The notes beneath the pieces were generated by a model, which worked only from the letters and a program-made list of their open reading frames with translations, had not been told where the DNA came from and ran no database searches. 64,000 bases of DNA. It comes from Selaginella moellendorffii (taxonomy: Eukaryota; Streptophyta; Lycopodiopsida; Selaginellales; Selaginellaceae). Below are positions 48,981-59,455 of this stretch, one piece after another (the first letter of the stretch is position 1; the number at the start of each line of letters is the position of its first letter). The DNA lies in NCBI RefSeq assembly GCF_000143415.4, contig NW_003314320.1:978746-1042745 (forward strand), written 5' to 3'. Position numbers and translations under genes: made by a program.

Positions 48981-49329
48981 CACCGTTAAGGCAAAAAAGG
49001 ACTAAGAATGGGTTGATGGAGTATTTAGCAATGGCCTGGTCGTAAATTTTCTTTACGATTGAGACGAAGGCTAACAAGTGAGAAGCCCTGTTCCTGTGCG
49101 AAGCTCCATCATTCAGCTTCGTCGCTTCTCCTAATCGCCTAAGATCCAAAAGGCCGAAAGACGTTCAGCCATGGAGCTGCATTTGGGGTCTCCGAGTCAT
49201 CAAAAATGTCTTTGTGTGACAAGTCGCACCAAGCCAGGCACAATGAACCATTGTGGAAGCAAAGCTTTGTAGCAGCACCACCTCAAATAAATCTGATCCC
49301 AGAAAATGTCAAATCTCAGCCAACTTCGG

Positions 49330-49495
49330 AATGAGCGACCAACTCCACCAGACCAAGACCATTCTGGAATCGATCGATGAAGAAAAGCTCTCGAGGTTGC
49401 GGGAAAATGGGGCTAGAGCAGCGAAGCACATGGAGTGGCTCTCGCCTCCACAGCCGGAGCTATGGCAGCGCCACGTCACTCGCTACGTGGATTGA
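49330..49495 (+). pseudogene. Orphan 3' end of an exostosin (GT47) gene
   Basis: It encodes 'DQLHQTKTILESIDEEKLSR', then 'NGARAAKHMEWLSPPQPE', ending RYVD-stop. It matches the last 60 or so residues of the intact exostosin at 61.8-62.9 kb but lacks 10 residues before the end. No other part of the glycosyltransferase is present, so it came along as a piece of the copied block. Confidence 0.85.
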
Positions 49496-49544
49496 ATCTA
49501 GCGTTAGGAGGGCTGAGGTGGCACTTCGGCCGAAGTGGTTTGGC

Positions 49545-51205
49545 ATGGCGGAGGCGAGGAGGGTGACGAGCCGGGATTCCTGTAGAGCGAGGTCTGTTCC
49601 AAAGTTTGGAGGATGGAAGTTGCCACAGCGCGCCATAGATCCTTGGTCCAAGCCTGGGATCGAAATGCAACTGGAGAGCGTGGATGGGATTGGATTGCTT
49701 TCTCCGCGATTTGTTCCGTATCGCCCTGTTGGTATACTTAAGCGGAGGTTGATATCGACTTCTTTCGTTTTCATCTTTGTGTTTCAGGTGTCCCGGATTT
49801 AGTACGAGATAGATCGCTGCTGCCAAAGTGTTATAGAGTCTACAAAGGAGGCTACCAGGAAACGACGAAACCGACGTTGTTTGACGTTGTTGAGGACGAA
49901 GGGAATCATGTGGTTCTCCCGCTGAGAATCAAAGGATGCCAATGGAATGGGGAACGATGGTGTGCTACCAGCTTTTCTGCTAGTGAAGCCCGCGGCTCAA
50001 ATGGTTCCAACATTCTCCAGAGCGAGCTTTCCAAGTCCGAGCAGCGGCTGAAGCGAAGCAGGTGATTGTTTTCGATTTTGGTGCTGCCTTTTGAAGTGTT
50101 TTCCAACAGGAACCGCGCAGAGTGGGAGATTATTTCTTGCGTGAGACTTGGACTCCTCCCAAGCACGAGAAGACGAAAAAGAAAACGCCAGTTCCCCCTT
50201 TGGCTGTGAGTCTGATTCCAATGTTTAACGAGTCTGAAGAAGCAGCAAAGAACTCTGCCTTGATCAACGAGTACCGGATGGAAGCCAGGCGCGTGGCATA
50301 TGAAAAGTACGTGTTTTCAACTTCACTGAACTTTGTGGTTGATGTTTCCCTGTTTGGAATGCATCTAGATCCAAAGGTGAAGACGCTCAACCCAAGCCAG
50401 GTGTGGAGCCGACCGTCACGGGCATGCCACCCAAAGCTCTTGAGGACTACAGCCTCCAGCAGCTGGGCTCCATACTTGGGAAAGAGATGAAGTTCTCAGC
50501 TTTGCAACACAAATTCAACAAGCAGCTGTACGAGTTTTGCGACTCGTCCGACACATTACGTCCATTTACATTCCGCCGGAAGTACGCTGCTCTCAAGGTA
50601 AAGTTTTCCTCACAGATTCTTTTCTTTCTCAGCTGGTATCTCCTTCTCCGGACAGGCTCTCCATGACAAAGAGGCTGCAAAGGATATCAATCCGGCCGCC
50701 AGCATGGACCAAGCCGAAGTGTTCCTCAAAGGAATGGATCAGCATCCGTGGTACAAGGAGCTTGCAAAGCTCATCTTTTCGGGTGATAAATGTGGCTCCA
50801 GGGGAGAGTGGCTCATCCTTAACATCCTCCGCCTGGCCGTGGAGGTACGCTTGCAAAGTTCTAGATAGATGCGCAACGCTATTCATCCGTTCTTGGTTCC
50901 AGGGAGGAGGCAGATTCTCCAGAAAGGACTTCGTTCCATTGCTCTACTTCCTGGACAACGAGGGAGTGAATCTCAGCGAGCCCGGCACAGTGAAAGCTCT
51001 CGGATTGATCAGGACGGCACTCAAAGTTCCCAACGAAGCTTTGGAAGAATTCGTGGAGTCTTGCGATGTCGTCCCGGAGTGGCTTCTCAGCCTCTATCAT
51101 CCCAGGTATGGAAGGCTCATCTCGTTTCGCAGGCCTACGCCGCTCCAGCTCAAAGCCTCGCGCTACTTCAGTCGCTTTAGAAGCATGCAGTTCTCCTTCG
51201 TGTAA
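49545..51205 (+). CDS. Gene X, copy 1: conserved protein of unknown function
   Basis: The most complete of three copies. Exon-like segments: 49545-49731 from ATG ('SVPKFGGWKLPQRAIDPW', 'VDGIGLLSPRFVPYRPVG'); 49788 onward ('DRSLLPKCYRVYKGGYQE'); about 50110-50307 ('LIPMFNESEEAAKNS', 'INEYRMEARRVAYE'); about 50400-50598 ('YSLQQLGSILGKEMKFSALQ', 'FTFRRKYAALK'); about 50655-50845 ('AEVFLKGMDQHPWYKELAKL'); and 50905-51105, then a last exon to 51205 ('LEEFVESCDVVPEWLLSLY'). GT-AG signals join most of these in phase, but I could not resolve the junction between 49985 and 50110, so this copy may also be broken. No membrane span or known domain is seen. The 'VPKFGGW' motif recalls the NOI motif of RIN4, but the rest does not follow it. 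Confidence 0.55.
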
Positions 51206-51240
51206 ACCAGTTGCCGACGTGGCACATCTCATCCACCACC

Positions 51241-51688
51241 CGCGTCAGCAAAGCCCTAGCCACGTGGTGCCCAAATGACGTGGACAAGATGTGGCGCTAT
51301 GCATGCGTTACGGACTGCCGCGTCAGCAATAGGGTTTATGCAGCTGGGAGGGGAAACATCGGTCAGATCCGGCAGCGCTAGCGTCGATCTCGTCGAATCC
51401 ATGGCAAATTCTAGCGGCGGCAGCCGTGGCGCCTGCATTTCTGGAATGTAAGTGGATTTTGGGGGGATTTGTTGCTCCTTCTTTCTTTACCAGCACCATA
51501 GTCTTCTCTTAGACGAATAATCTCTGTCACACACACACGAACAGATCTGCGCAGATGATTGCGTCGCACTAGATGTTGTTGATCCCCTGATCGTCGTCGT
51601 TTCCACTCGAGTCCCATGAGATGATCCTCCTCCCTGGTGTGCCGCTGTGATAATCTCAAGAGCGAGTGCCCTCTCCTCCAAGCATCGG
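51241..51688. other. 5' region of the KH gene
   Basis: This region holds the promoter and 5' UTR. ATG at 51401 opens a short reading (MANSSGGSRGAC) that ends at a good donor, GTAAGTGG, at about 51448. It could be an upstream exon giving another N-terminus, or a UTR exon with a short upstream frame. Confidence 0.4.
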
Positions 51689-53190
51689 ATGGCCCCAAAC
51701 CCATCAGCATTGCTACTGGCTCCCGTCCCAAACTCCTCCTCTTCTAGGAAGCGCCACGCAGAGGACGGTGGTAGTGGAATTTCCATTGGAGCCGGCCCTG
51801 CGACCAAACGGGCTGTCAAAACGCCTGATGTTTTGTTTCGCCTCCTTGTCCCTGCAGGGAAGATCGGCAAGGTGATCGGCAAGAAAGGATCGCAGATAAA
51901 GAAGCTGAGAGACGAGACTGGCGCTCACATCAAAATCGCGGATCCCATGAACGTATGTATTCTCTTTGCAAGTTCTCTCTTTTCGTTACTTCCTTCGGCT
52001 GTTTAAGATCTGGCTAACGTGTTTGATGCATTTGATTCCAGACTACCGAGGATCGAGCGGTACTGATATCTTCCAAAAACGAGGGTGGCTCAGACAGAAC
52101 TTGTGCCGAGCTTGCTCTCCTTGAAGTCGTCACGATCTTACTAAAGGTGACATTTTTTTGATCGCGAATGTCACTCGTCGCTCTGAACTTTTCTCATTTT
52201 CTAGGACGGAGATGGTGCGACGCCTTCTGCGGCAATTGGTCCTCAGCACCAAGGCTCTCCCAATTTGACCAGGCTGCTCATCGCCGGCTCCCAAGCCGGG
52301 AGCTTGATCGGCAAAGCCGGGGCCAACATAAAAAACATTCGAGGCTCATCCTCGGCCAGCGTCCGAGTTTTGCCTTCGGACCAGCTCCCGCTTTGCTCGG
52401 CAGCTTGTGAGACAGATCGACTAGTCCAGGTATCTCTTATTTCTCTTTCCTTTTTGTTCCTCGTCTCAGCTTAGAAGCGCTTCCAGATCTCGGGCGAAGT
52501 GGCCGCGGTACAAATGGCCATCGAGCTCGTAGCTGCCAACTTAAGGTAGTATTTTTTGGGGGTGGGGTGGTGTTGCTTTGCGGCAGACGATAATTTTACT
52601 GCTGCGCTCGCAGAGATAATCCACCAAAGGAAACTGTGCCTACAACTCCAGAAGCCAAGACGGCATACTTTCTAGGAATCGATGGAAAAACCGGACAGCA
52701 AGTACTACTCCCGCATTCTTCCGTGGCTGCTGTCTACGGGCATTCTCCTTCCTCCATGGCTCTCTACGGCCTCCAACCGCATCCTCTCGCAGGTCCAGCA
52801 TACGCTGGCGGGGTTTTGGCCCAAGCTCCGCCGCTCTACGCAAATCCTGCCGCTCGACTACCACCGATGCTACCAAAAGTCTCGGCGGAGATGAGCGTTC
52901 CCAGCTCGGTCATGGGAGGCCTCATTGGAAAAGGCGGCTTTCATATCTCCCACATGAGGAGTGTTTCCGGTGCTACCATCAAGGTACGTTTTTTTTCGTT
53001 TTTAGCTCCGCTCGATCGATCGGGAAGATCTAAATTTTTGTTTCTCGGTTTTGTGAAGGTCAATGGAAGCAAAGAAAGCTCCGTGGAAAGAACCATATTG
53101 TTTGAAGGGACTCAAGAGCAAGTAAATGCCGCGCAAAGTTTGGTTCATGCGTTTCTTAATGGGCAATCGGCCCTTCCTTCGTCGACGTGA
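51689..53190 (+). CDS. Three-KH-domain RNA-binding protein (PCBP/PEPPER-like)
   Basis: Binds single-stranded C- or U-rich RNA; plant relatives act in mRNA processing and flowering control. Six exons (51689-51952, 52042-52146, 52205-52429, 52487-52545, 52614-52983, 53059-53190) join in phase to 384 residues. Three KH domains carry GXXG loops: GKKG (residues 64-67), GKAG in the second, GKGG in the third. A hydrophobic, Pro/Ala/Tyr-rich linker separates KH2 from KH3. The N-terminus has a basic KR-rich patch. ATG 51689 is the first in this exon that keeps the frame; an upstream exon cannot be excluded. The stop codon is followed at once by the inverted copy of the polymerase gene, so the native 3' UTR has been replaced. 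Confidence 0.9.
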
Positions 53191-54112
53191 CGATGGATTA
53201 GATTAAGGTAAAAGGCAATAAAACAAATTAGATTTAAAGGGAGGGTTTTATGTTCTAGCTCACTTTCTAGCCTGCATTCTAGTGTTTTAGGAAGAAATCA
53301 AGCGATCGAGCGAGCGATCATGGCAGAGGATGTGTTTGCGATCTCATCGGCTCCTTCGACGATTTGTGTGAGGCACTGCTGTCGTTCCTCCAGCAGACGG
53401 AGGAGATTTCGGTGGAGAAGGAGGGCAGCACGGCGTCCATCAAGCTCCTGAATGCGTCGCTCCGGCCGCTCGTGGTGAAATATCCCTGGGAGGCGCGCCT
53501 CGGGGATCAGAGCTATTCGGCAAGATTGTTCGCGGACATCCATGTCAGGGTGAGAAAGAAGGGCTTTGACGATATACATTTCGTTGCCTGTGAAGCTAGA
53601 GAGGAAAGAGGTGTGTTTCATTCTTCTGTTGCTTGACTGAGGTTTCTTTCTTTTCTTCTCAGCTCTCTAACGAGAAGGTCGACGAGTCCTTCCGAAATGA
53701 CGAAGTTTTTGTCGGAGAGATTCCGTGTATGATCGGCTCCAAGCTCTCAAACCCCCATGCCGATGGAAAAATCGATTGTCCTCTTGATCCTGGAGCCTAC
53801 TTCATCGTCGAGGGAGCTGAGAAGGTTTGGGCTTTCCACCTCTTGGTTTGCTGGAATGACTTTCTACAACTTTCCAGGTTGTGGTGCCTCAAGACTCGAG
53901 CTTTGGGGCGAGATGCTCCATCTCTCGGAAGGGAGCTACGTTGTTTATCCCAACAAAGGCTTGTCTTTCCGGAGCAATTTCACGAGAGTTCTTCTCAAGG
54001 AGGACAAAGGAATCATCAACCTGGAGTTGTCTATCACGGGAGCCGATCCAGTCCGGATCGTCGTAACGCTTCGTGCTCTGGGATTGGCGACGAACAAGAG
54101 TGTCCTAGACGT
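53191..54112 (+). pseudogene. Inverted partial copy of the Pol IV/V subunit gene (arm A')
   Basis: Copy of 48503-47531 in the opposite orientation. Its ATG (53320) is followed by a 31-bp deletion that shifts the frame; the parental frame resumes at about 53364 ('EEISVEKEGSTASIKLLNAS'). Introns are retained, so it arose from DNA and not from mRNA. A further 9-bp deletion removes Cys-Trp-Lys in front of SYVVYPNKG. Similarity stops after 'LATNKSVLDV', in the middle of exon 3. It cannot make a polymerase subunit. It would be transcribed in sense from the plus strand if KH transcripts read through. Confidence 0.88.
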
Positions 54113-55299
54113 GCAGAGAGCAGAGAGCAGAGAGCTCATTTGGCAAATAGCTCACTGAAGCCTCAAATAAGAACATGTACCTCTTTATTGTAGTAAAGAG
54201 CATGAACTCATCAATCTTTTAAAAGGATCTTCTCAAAGGAGATTATTTGTCAAAAAATCAATATCCTTTCTGTTTCTTCCTTTTCGTTTCTTCAATTTTG
54301 GAAGAATCTGCCTTCCAATGTTTTCTTTCACTTGTTCATTCAAAGCACGTTCCCAGAATTCAACGGAAATTTCCAACAGTGAAGCTCCAGTCGACAGGTC
54401 AACCTCCCCTTCAAGATACTTCAAGTAAAATTCTTTGTTATCCCTCATATCCTCCAGAATCGTCAGACGGTCCTCCAACTTCTGTGGGTTGACTTTTGAC
54501 ACCTCTCCAAGGTGCAGAGGAGGTTCCACCTGAAGCACCTGTGCAGAAGGGTTGCCAGAGCTGCTTTGCCTCCTCCGTCCGTATTCATTGAACAAGTTGG
54601 TCACCTGTTCGTCCTCAATCCCATTGAGGCCTCGCTCAACTTCCCAGCCGAAGAGGCACCTATAAAACTGGGCCACCTCATTTCGTTCAGCCCGGCTGTT
54701 GCAGACGAGTGTCTGAGCTCGCATTGACTCAAAACAGCCAGGTCATTGGCTGTCTTGAGGGTGAAGATTAGAAATCCAACCTCCGCAACAGTCAATAGCG
54801 CCTCTAGCCAGTCTTCAGTGATGTCACCAGTCGTCATTGATGTCCATGCGTTGATGTATGCTTCCCGCAGGAAGAAAAATGTCCGCTCTTAATCTTCTGT
54901 AACTTCCTCGTCCCCTGCCGCCTCTGGTCCTTCCTCATGCCCTGCTTTTCCCTCGCCCACCAAAAACTCGTATGTGATGCAATCCATGCTGAACTTTGAA
55001 GCTCCGCAGGCTGTCCCGATGGCTCCCATGATGATTTTTTCCTCCTTGTGAGACTCCACAATGAATCGCTGAACAGCTACTTTCAACCTGTGAGACAGAC
55101 GATCAATGCTCGTCTGTAGCAGATCAAACAACACCAACACTGGTGTTGTGTTGTCCTTTCATATTAGAGGGATGAAACAAAAGGCGACCGCCCTAATAAG
55201 AACAAATACTACACGCCAAAAGGATGATTCTCTAGCCCTCTCCTTATATACTCAAACCCCCCTTTGCATGTGGGATATAATATGGGCGGTTCTAATTGG
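54113..55299 (-). CDS. Uncharacterised gene remnant between arms A' and B'
   Basis: Open minus-strand stretches at 55140-54889, 54837-54735 and 54724-54233 appear to form one coding region. It includes 'LLQTSIDRLSHRLKVAVQRF', 'TEDWLEALLTVAEVGFLIFT', 'AQFYRCLFGWEVERGLNGIE' and a basic tail 'LPKLKKRKGRNRKD'. The second and third parts are joined by a one-base frame change near 54735; the first and second may be separated by an intron or a stop near 54885. No domain is recognised. It is unique in the window. Confidence 0.4.
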
Positions 55300-56860
55300 A
55301 GGATGAAATGTGCCACGTCGGTAATTGGTTTACACGAAGGAGAACTGCATGCTTCGAAAGCGCCTGAAGTAGCGCGAGGCTTTGAGCTGGTTGGCCTGCG
55401 AAACGAGATGAACCTTCCATACCTGGGACGATAGAGGCTGAGAAGCCACTCCGGGACGATATCGCAAGACTCCAGAGCTTCGTCGGGAACTTTGAGTGCC
55501 ATCCAAGAGCTTTCACTGTGCCGGGCTCGCTGAGATTCACTCCCTCGTTGTCCAGGAAGTAGAGCAATGGAACGAAGTCCTTTCTGGAGAATCTGCCTCC
55601 TCCCCGGAACCAAGAACAGATGAAAGTTATAGTGTTGCGCATCTATCTAGAAATTTGCAAGCGTACCTCCACGGCCAGACGGATGTTAGAGGATGTTAAG
55701 GATGAGCCACTCTCCCCTGGAGCCACATTTATCACCCGAAAAGATGAGCTTTGAAAGCTCCTTGTACCACGGATTCTGATCCATTCCTTTGAGGAACACT
55801 TCGGCTTGTTCCATGCTGGCGGCCGAATTGATATCCTTTGCAGCCTCTTTGTCATGGAGAGGCTGTCCAGAGAAGGAGATACCAGCTGAGAAAGAAAAGA
55901 ATCTGTGAGGAAAACTTTACCTTGAGAGCAGCGTACTTCCGGCGGAATGTAAATGGACGTAATGTGTCGGACGAGTCGCAAAACTCGTACAGCTGCTTGT
56001 TAAATTTGTGTTGCAAAGCTGAGAATTTCATCTCTTTCCCAAGTATGGAGCCCAGCCGCTGGAGGCTGTAGTCCTCAAGAGCTTTGGGTGGCATGCCCAT
56101 GACGGTCGGCTCCACACCTGGCCTGAATTGAGCGTCTTCACCTTTGGATCTAGATGCATTCCAAACAGGGAAACATCAACCACAAAGTTCATGAAAACAC
56201 GTACTTTTCATATGCCACGCGCCTGGCTTCCATCCGGTACTCGTTGATCGAGGCAGAGTTCTTTGCTTCTTCTTCAGACTCGTTAAACATTGGAATCAGA
56301 GTCACAGCCAAAGGGGGAACTGGCGTTTTCTTTTTCGGCTTCTCGTGCTTAGGAGGAGTCAGCGGGAAAGCTGGTAGCACACCATCGTTCCCCATTCCAT
56401 TGGCATCCTTTGATTCTCAGCGGGAGAACCACATGATTCCCTTCGTCCTCAACAACGTCAAACAACGTCAGTTTCTTCGTTTCCTGGTAGCCTCCTATGT
56501 AGACTCTATAACACTTTGGCAGCAGCGATCTATCTCGTACTAAATCCGGGACACCTGGAAGACAAAGACGAAAACGAAAGACGGCTTAAGTATACCAACT
56601 GGGCGATACGGAACAAATCGCGGAGAAAGCAATCCAATCCCATCCACACTCTCCAGTTGCATTTCGATCCCAGGCTTGGACCAAGGATCTATGGCGCGCT
56701 GTGGCAACTTCCATCCTCCAAACTTTGGAACAGACCTTGCTCTACAGGAATCCCGGCTCGTCACCCTCCTCGCCTCCGCCATGCCAAACCACTTCGGCCG
56801 AAGTGCCACCAGCCCTGCTGTGGAGGCGAGTGCCACTCCATATGCTTCGCTTCTCTAGCC
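55300..56860 (-). pseudogene. Gene X, copy 2 (broken)
   Basis: Same exon order as copy 1, reversed. Differences include loss of the segment between 'GNDGVLPAF' and 'TPPKHEKPKKK' (an intron-exon block in copy 1), a missing 'GLIRTALK' part ('KALGWHSKFPTKLWS' results), and a frame change near the C-terminus that destroys the RYFSRF ending. The orphan exostosin tail is also present on this copy (57000-56800), with a frameshift after 'ILESIDEE'. Confidence 0.75.
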
Positions 56861-57343
56861 CCATTTTCCCGCAACCTCGAGAGCTTTCTTCATCGATCGA
56901 TTCTAGAATGGTCTTGGTCTGGTGGAGCTGGTCGCTCATTCCGAAGTTGGAATGAGAGGCTGAGATTTGACATTTTCTGGGATCAGATTTATTTGAGGTG
57001 GTGCTGCTGCAAAACTTTGCTTCCACAATGGTTCAAACGTCTTTCCATCTTTTTTATAACGATTGGGGAATGCAGGCACTGTGTCTGGCTTGGTGCGACT
57101 TGTCACACAAAGACATTTTCGATGACTCGGAGACCCCAAGTGCAGCTCCATGGCTGAGCGTCTTTCGGCTTTTTGGATCTTAGGCAATTAGGAGAAGCGA
57201 CGAAGCTGAATGATGGAGCTTCGCACAGGAACAGGGCTTCTCACTTGTTAGCCTTCGTCTCAATCGTAAAGAAAATTTACGACCAGGCCATTGGTAAATA
57301 CTCCATCAACCCATTCTTAGTACTTTTTTGCCTTAACGGTAGA
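55300..57343 (-). repeat. Inverted-repeat arm B' (copy of 48978-51240)
   Basis: About 2.04 kb, inverted relative to arm B, with several deletions. The outer edge at 57343 and inner edge at 55300 correspond to 48978 and 51240. Confidence 0.85.
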
Positions 57344-57876
57344 AAGAGCTGGGAGATAGCAAAGGACCTTTTTCTCTTGCACAGCGTCATTCTTAATCGG
57401 CTTGACATGTGGAGATCTCCAAGAGAAGAACACGTAAAAATCTTCCCAGCTTGAAAGATTTTACTCAATGAGTCCACTACAGACACTTCATGCTCTACTA
57501 GTATGCGTTTTGCCTCAACATAGACACTTGGGAGTATAGAACTAGCCCCAGAGCCAAAGTCTTGCACGTCCAACAGGAAGCTCTGGAACATTCCAGAAAT
57601 CTGGAAGTTTTCAAAGGTTGGCTCACATATGATATCTGATATCCTTAGTATTTAAATCATGAAAAAGATGTCCTCATAACAGTGTGTTTTCGTTGCTGGA
57701 TCTTAGCTCCCTCTTGCGCTTATGCCTTTTGCCACGTGGATTCATTATAAGATTATTGGTAAGACAAATAATGAAACCATATGGAAAAATTGTCATTGTT
57801 TTGAAGTTGGAACAAAATGTAACAGCACCCCGTCCAAAATTTCAGACTCATTAAAAATATCTAAAGCCAATACCAA
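57344..57876 (-). other. Short unassigned ORF and AT-rich spacer
   Basis: 57591-57277 (minus) encodes about 104 residues, including 'GMFQSFLLDVQDFGSGASSI' with upstream coding-like sequence, but the last third overlaps arm B' and is not conserved in arm B. I recognise no domain. The rest, 57.6-57.88 kb, is AT-rich. Confidence 0.3.
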
Positions 57877-58158
57877 CTATTCTGCCTGAATTTGATACAT
57901 AAAGTAAGAGTGCAAGTAACAACATTTAACTACCTCTCCAGATGCAAGCATCTTGTGATCTCTCCTCATCAGTTCAAAAAACCACCCAAACTGTGCCAAA
58001 ATGGTAATCAACGAAGTCTTTGACACCGAAACGAGGTCCCACATCGGGACATACGCAGATCTCAGGATCAAGCAAGGAGCAGACACTTCACTTCCTCGTA
58101 TGTGAGCTGCTTCAACTCTCCCACATACTCGTAGCCAGAATTTGCACAGACGCATCAA
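57877..58158 (-). pseudogene. Crinkler-like nuclease-domain fragment
   Basis: On the minus strand this reads 'LDPEICVCPDVGPRFGVKDF' followed, after a one-base shift, by 'AQFGWFFELMRRDHKMLASG'. The DNA closely matches 27728-27890 in the Crinkler-like relic. Taken together the two copies show F-x-D-Y-Y and W-x-F-E-L-M-R-x-G, the Asp and Glu of a restriction-endonuclease-like fold. Only this domain remains here. Confidence 0.55.
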
Positions 58159-58359
58159 TCACGCCTCAATTGAAAAAATGAAGTCATATAAACGGCAAAC
58201 CGTTTGCGAAACTCGGAAATAGAACACAGTCCTTTACTTGCGTTGTTTATTCTGACAGAGTTTCTAACAAGGCAAAATAGCAGTTTTGGAACAGTTTTGC
58301 AGGCTGTGCTGCTGCCCGAGTCCAGCCACCAGGACAAGAAAGCATCACCCTTGTCTTTC

Positions 58360-59455
58360 TCAAGCAAAGGTTCGTTCCTTGAGCGCCACCGATTCCAGTG
58401 GCTCTGACAGCTTGCGAATGGTGTCGAAAACCTGCAGCGTTCCAAAGTGCTTAGGCACGCCGTGCCTGAACAGAAACTTGCGCTTGGCCTCGGGCTCCAG
58501 CGGGAAATGCTTAGCGTACATAAAAACCGCGGTGGAGAGAGCATGCCCCCATGCATACGAGGGCGTAGCCACCACAGCATGCCTCAGCTGCTGGAGCGCC
58601 TTCCACAGCATCTCATCCTGCGCCACAGCTTCTTCCGGCAGTGGCTCGTAATCCTCGGGACGCATGTGGACTAGCTTCTCGTATGCGGTTGGGCCTTCTT
58701 TCCTGAGTAAGCAATGCAAGACATTGATGGAATTCTGTCTTCTAAGAGAAGATACGTACCACATATGGTTTAGTGTGTTGTGTCGCAACGCAGTCTCCAC
58801 TAAAGACGGCCCGCGCTCCACCAGGAAACCACCGTTCAGAGCCTGAACACCACATTGCTTCTATAGCTGGAATGGAGAGAAGTATAAAAGCCTACCTCTT
58901 CTTCGGCCGATGCAGCTCCTCGGGTACACAGCTGACCGTCTAGAACGATCAGGGAGAAAGTTATAGTCAGCGAGAAGCGAACGGAATGTAACTTACACGT
59001 CAAGCTGTGATCGTAGTAGACCGGGAGGTCGTAGCGGCCAAGCCAGAGACGCGCGTGAGCGCTGGCATTGACAATCGTGTAGTAGTGTGGGAGTGTTGAG
59101 TGTGGCGGCCGGTGCAGCAGCAGCGAGCGTAGGAGCTGGTTAGACCGGATCCCGCGCAGCAGCAGCCTGGCCTCGCTCACACGTAATGGAGAAGTGGTAA
59201 CTTCGTCGCATGGGTACGCTGGTGGCACTTCGGGCAAGGCGTTCCTGTCACCTTCCAGTTGTGAGTACTCCTCCTCCACTATGTCTCCTAGCCGTCTGTA
59301 AGTGGCAACAGCAGCCCGCAAGTTCCATCCCAGGTTCGTCACTGGCAAGTAGAAAAAATAGTCATTCTCCGTCAGCTTGGAGACAAGGTCCAGGATGTGG
59401 GGAACATCATCCAGTCCGACGGCTAGACTCGCTCCTGATCCCTTCCCTGTTACTA
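58360..59455 (-). CDS. Conserved-looking protein of unknown function, four exons
   Basis: Four exons join in phase: about 59455-58997, 58939-58896, 58842-58760 and 58702-58360. All introns are 41-57 bp with GT-AG ends. The product of about 310 residues includes 'VPHILDLVSKLTENDYFFYL', 'LGDIVEEEYSQLEG', 'LPVYYDHSLTYGQLC', 'LRHNTLNHMWKEGPTAYEKL' and 'FGTLQVFDTIRKLSEPLESV'. No signal peptide, membrane span or known motif is seen. The first exon has no ATG near its start and follows an AG, so at least one more exon should lie upstream, in the repeat-bearing region at 59.47-60.4 kb. I cannot name the family. Confidence 0.55.

Larger units (their letters stand above)
48978..51240 (+). repeat. Inverted-repeat arm B (exostosin tail plus gene X)
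   Basis: About 2.26 kb that recur inverted at 55300-57343. The left edge is near 'accgttaaggcaaaaaag'; the right edge is near 'gatgagatgtgcc' on the minus strand. It carries a 3' fragment of an exostosin gene followed by gene X. A shorter related segment is at 60.95-61.99 kb. Confidence 0.85.

Noticed and set aside
49545-49640. Gene X as a RIN4/NOI-domain immune regulator because of VPKFGGW
   Set aside because: The residues after the motif do not follow the NOI pattern, and the remaining protein is unrelated.
53191-54190. A second functional Pol IV/V subunit gene
   Set aside because: A 31-bp deletion shifts the frame after the seventh codon, and the copy ends in the middle of exon 3.
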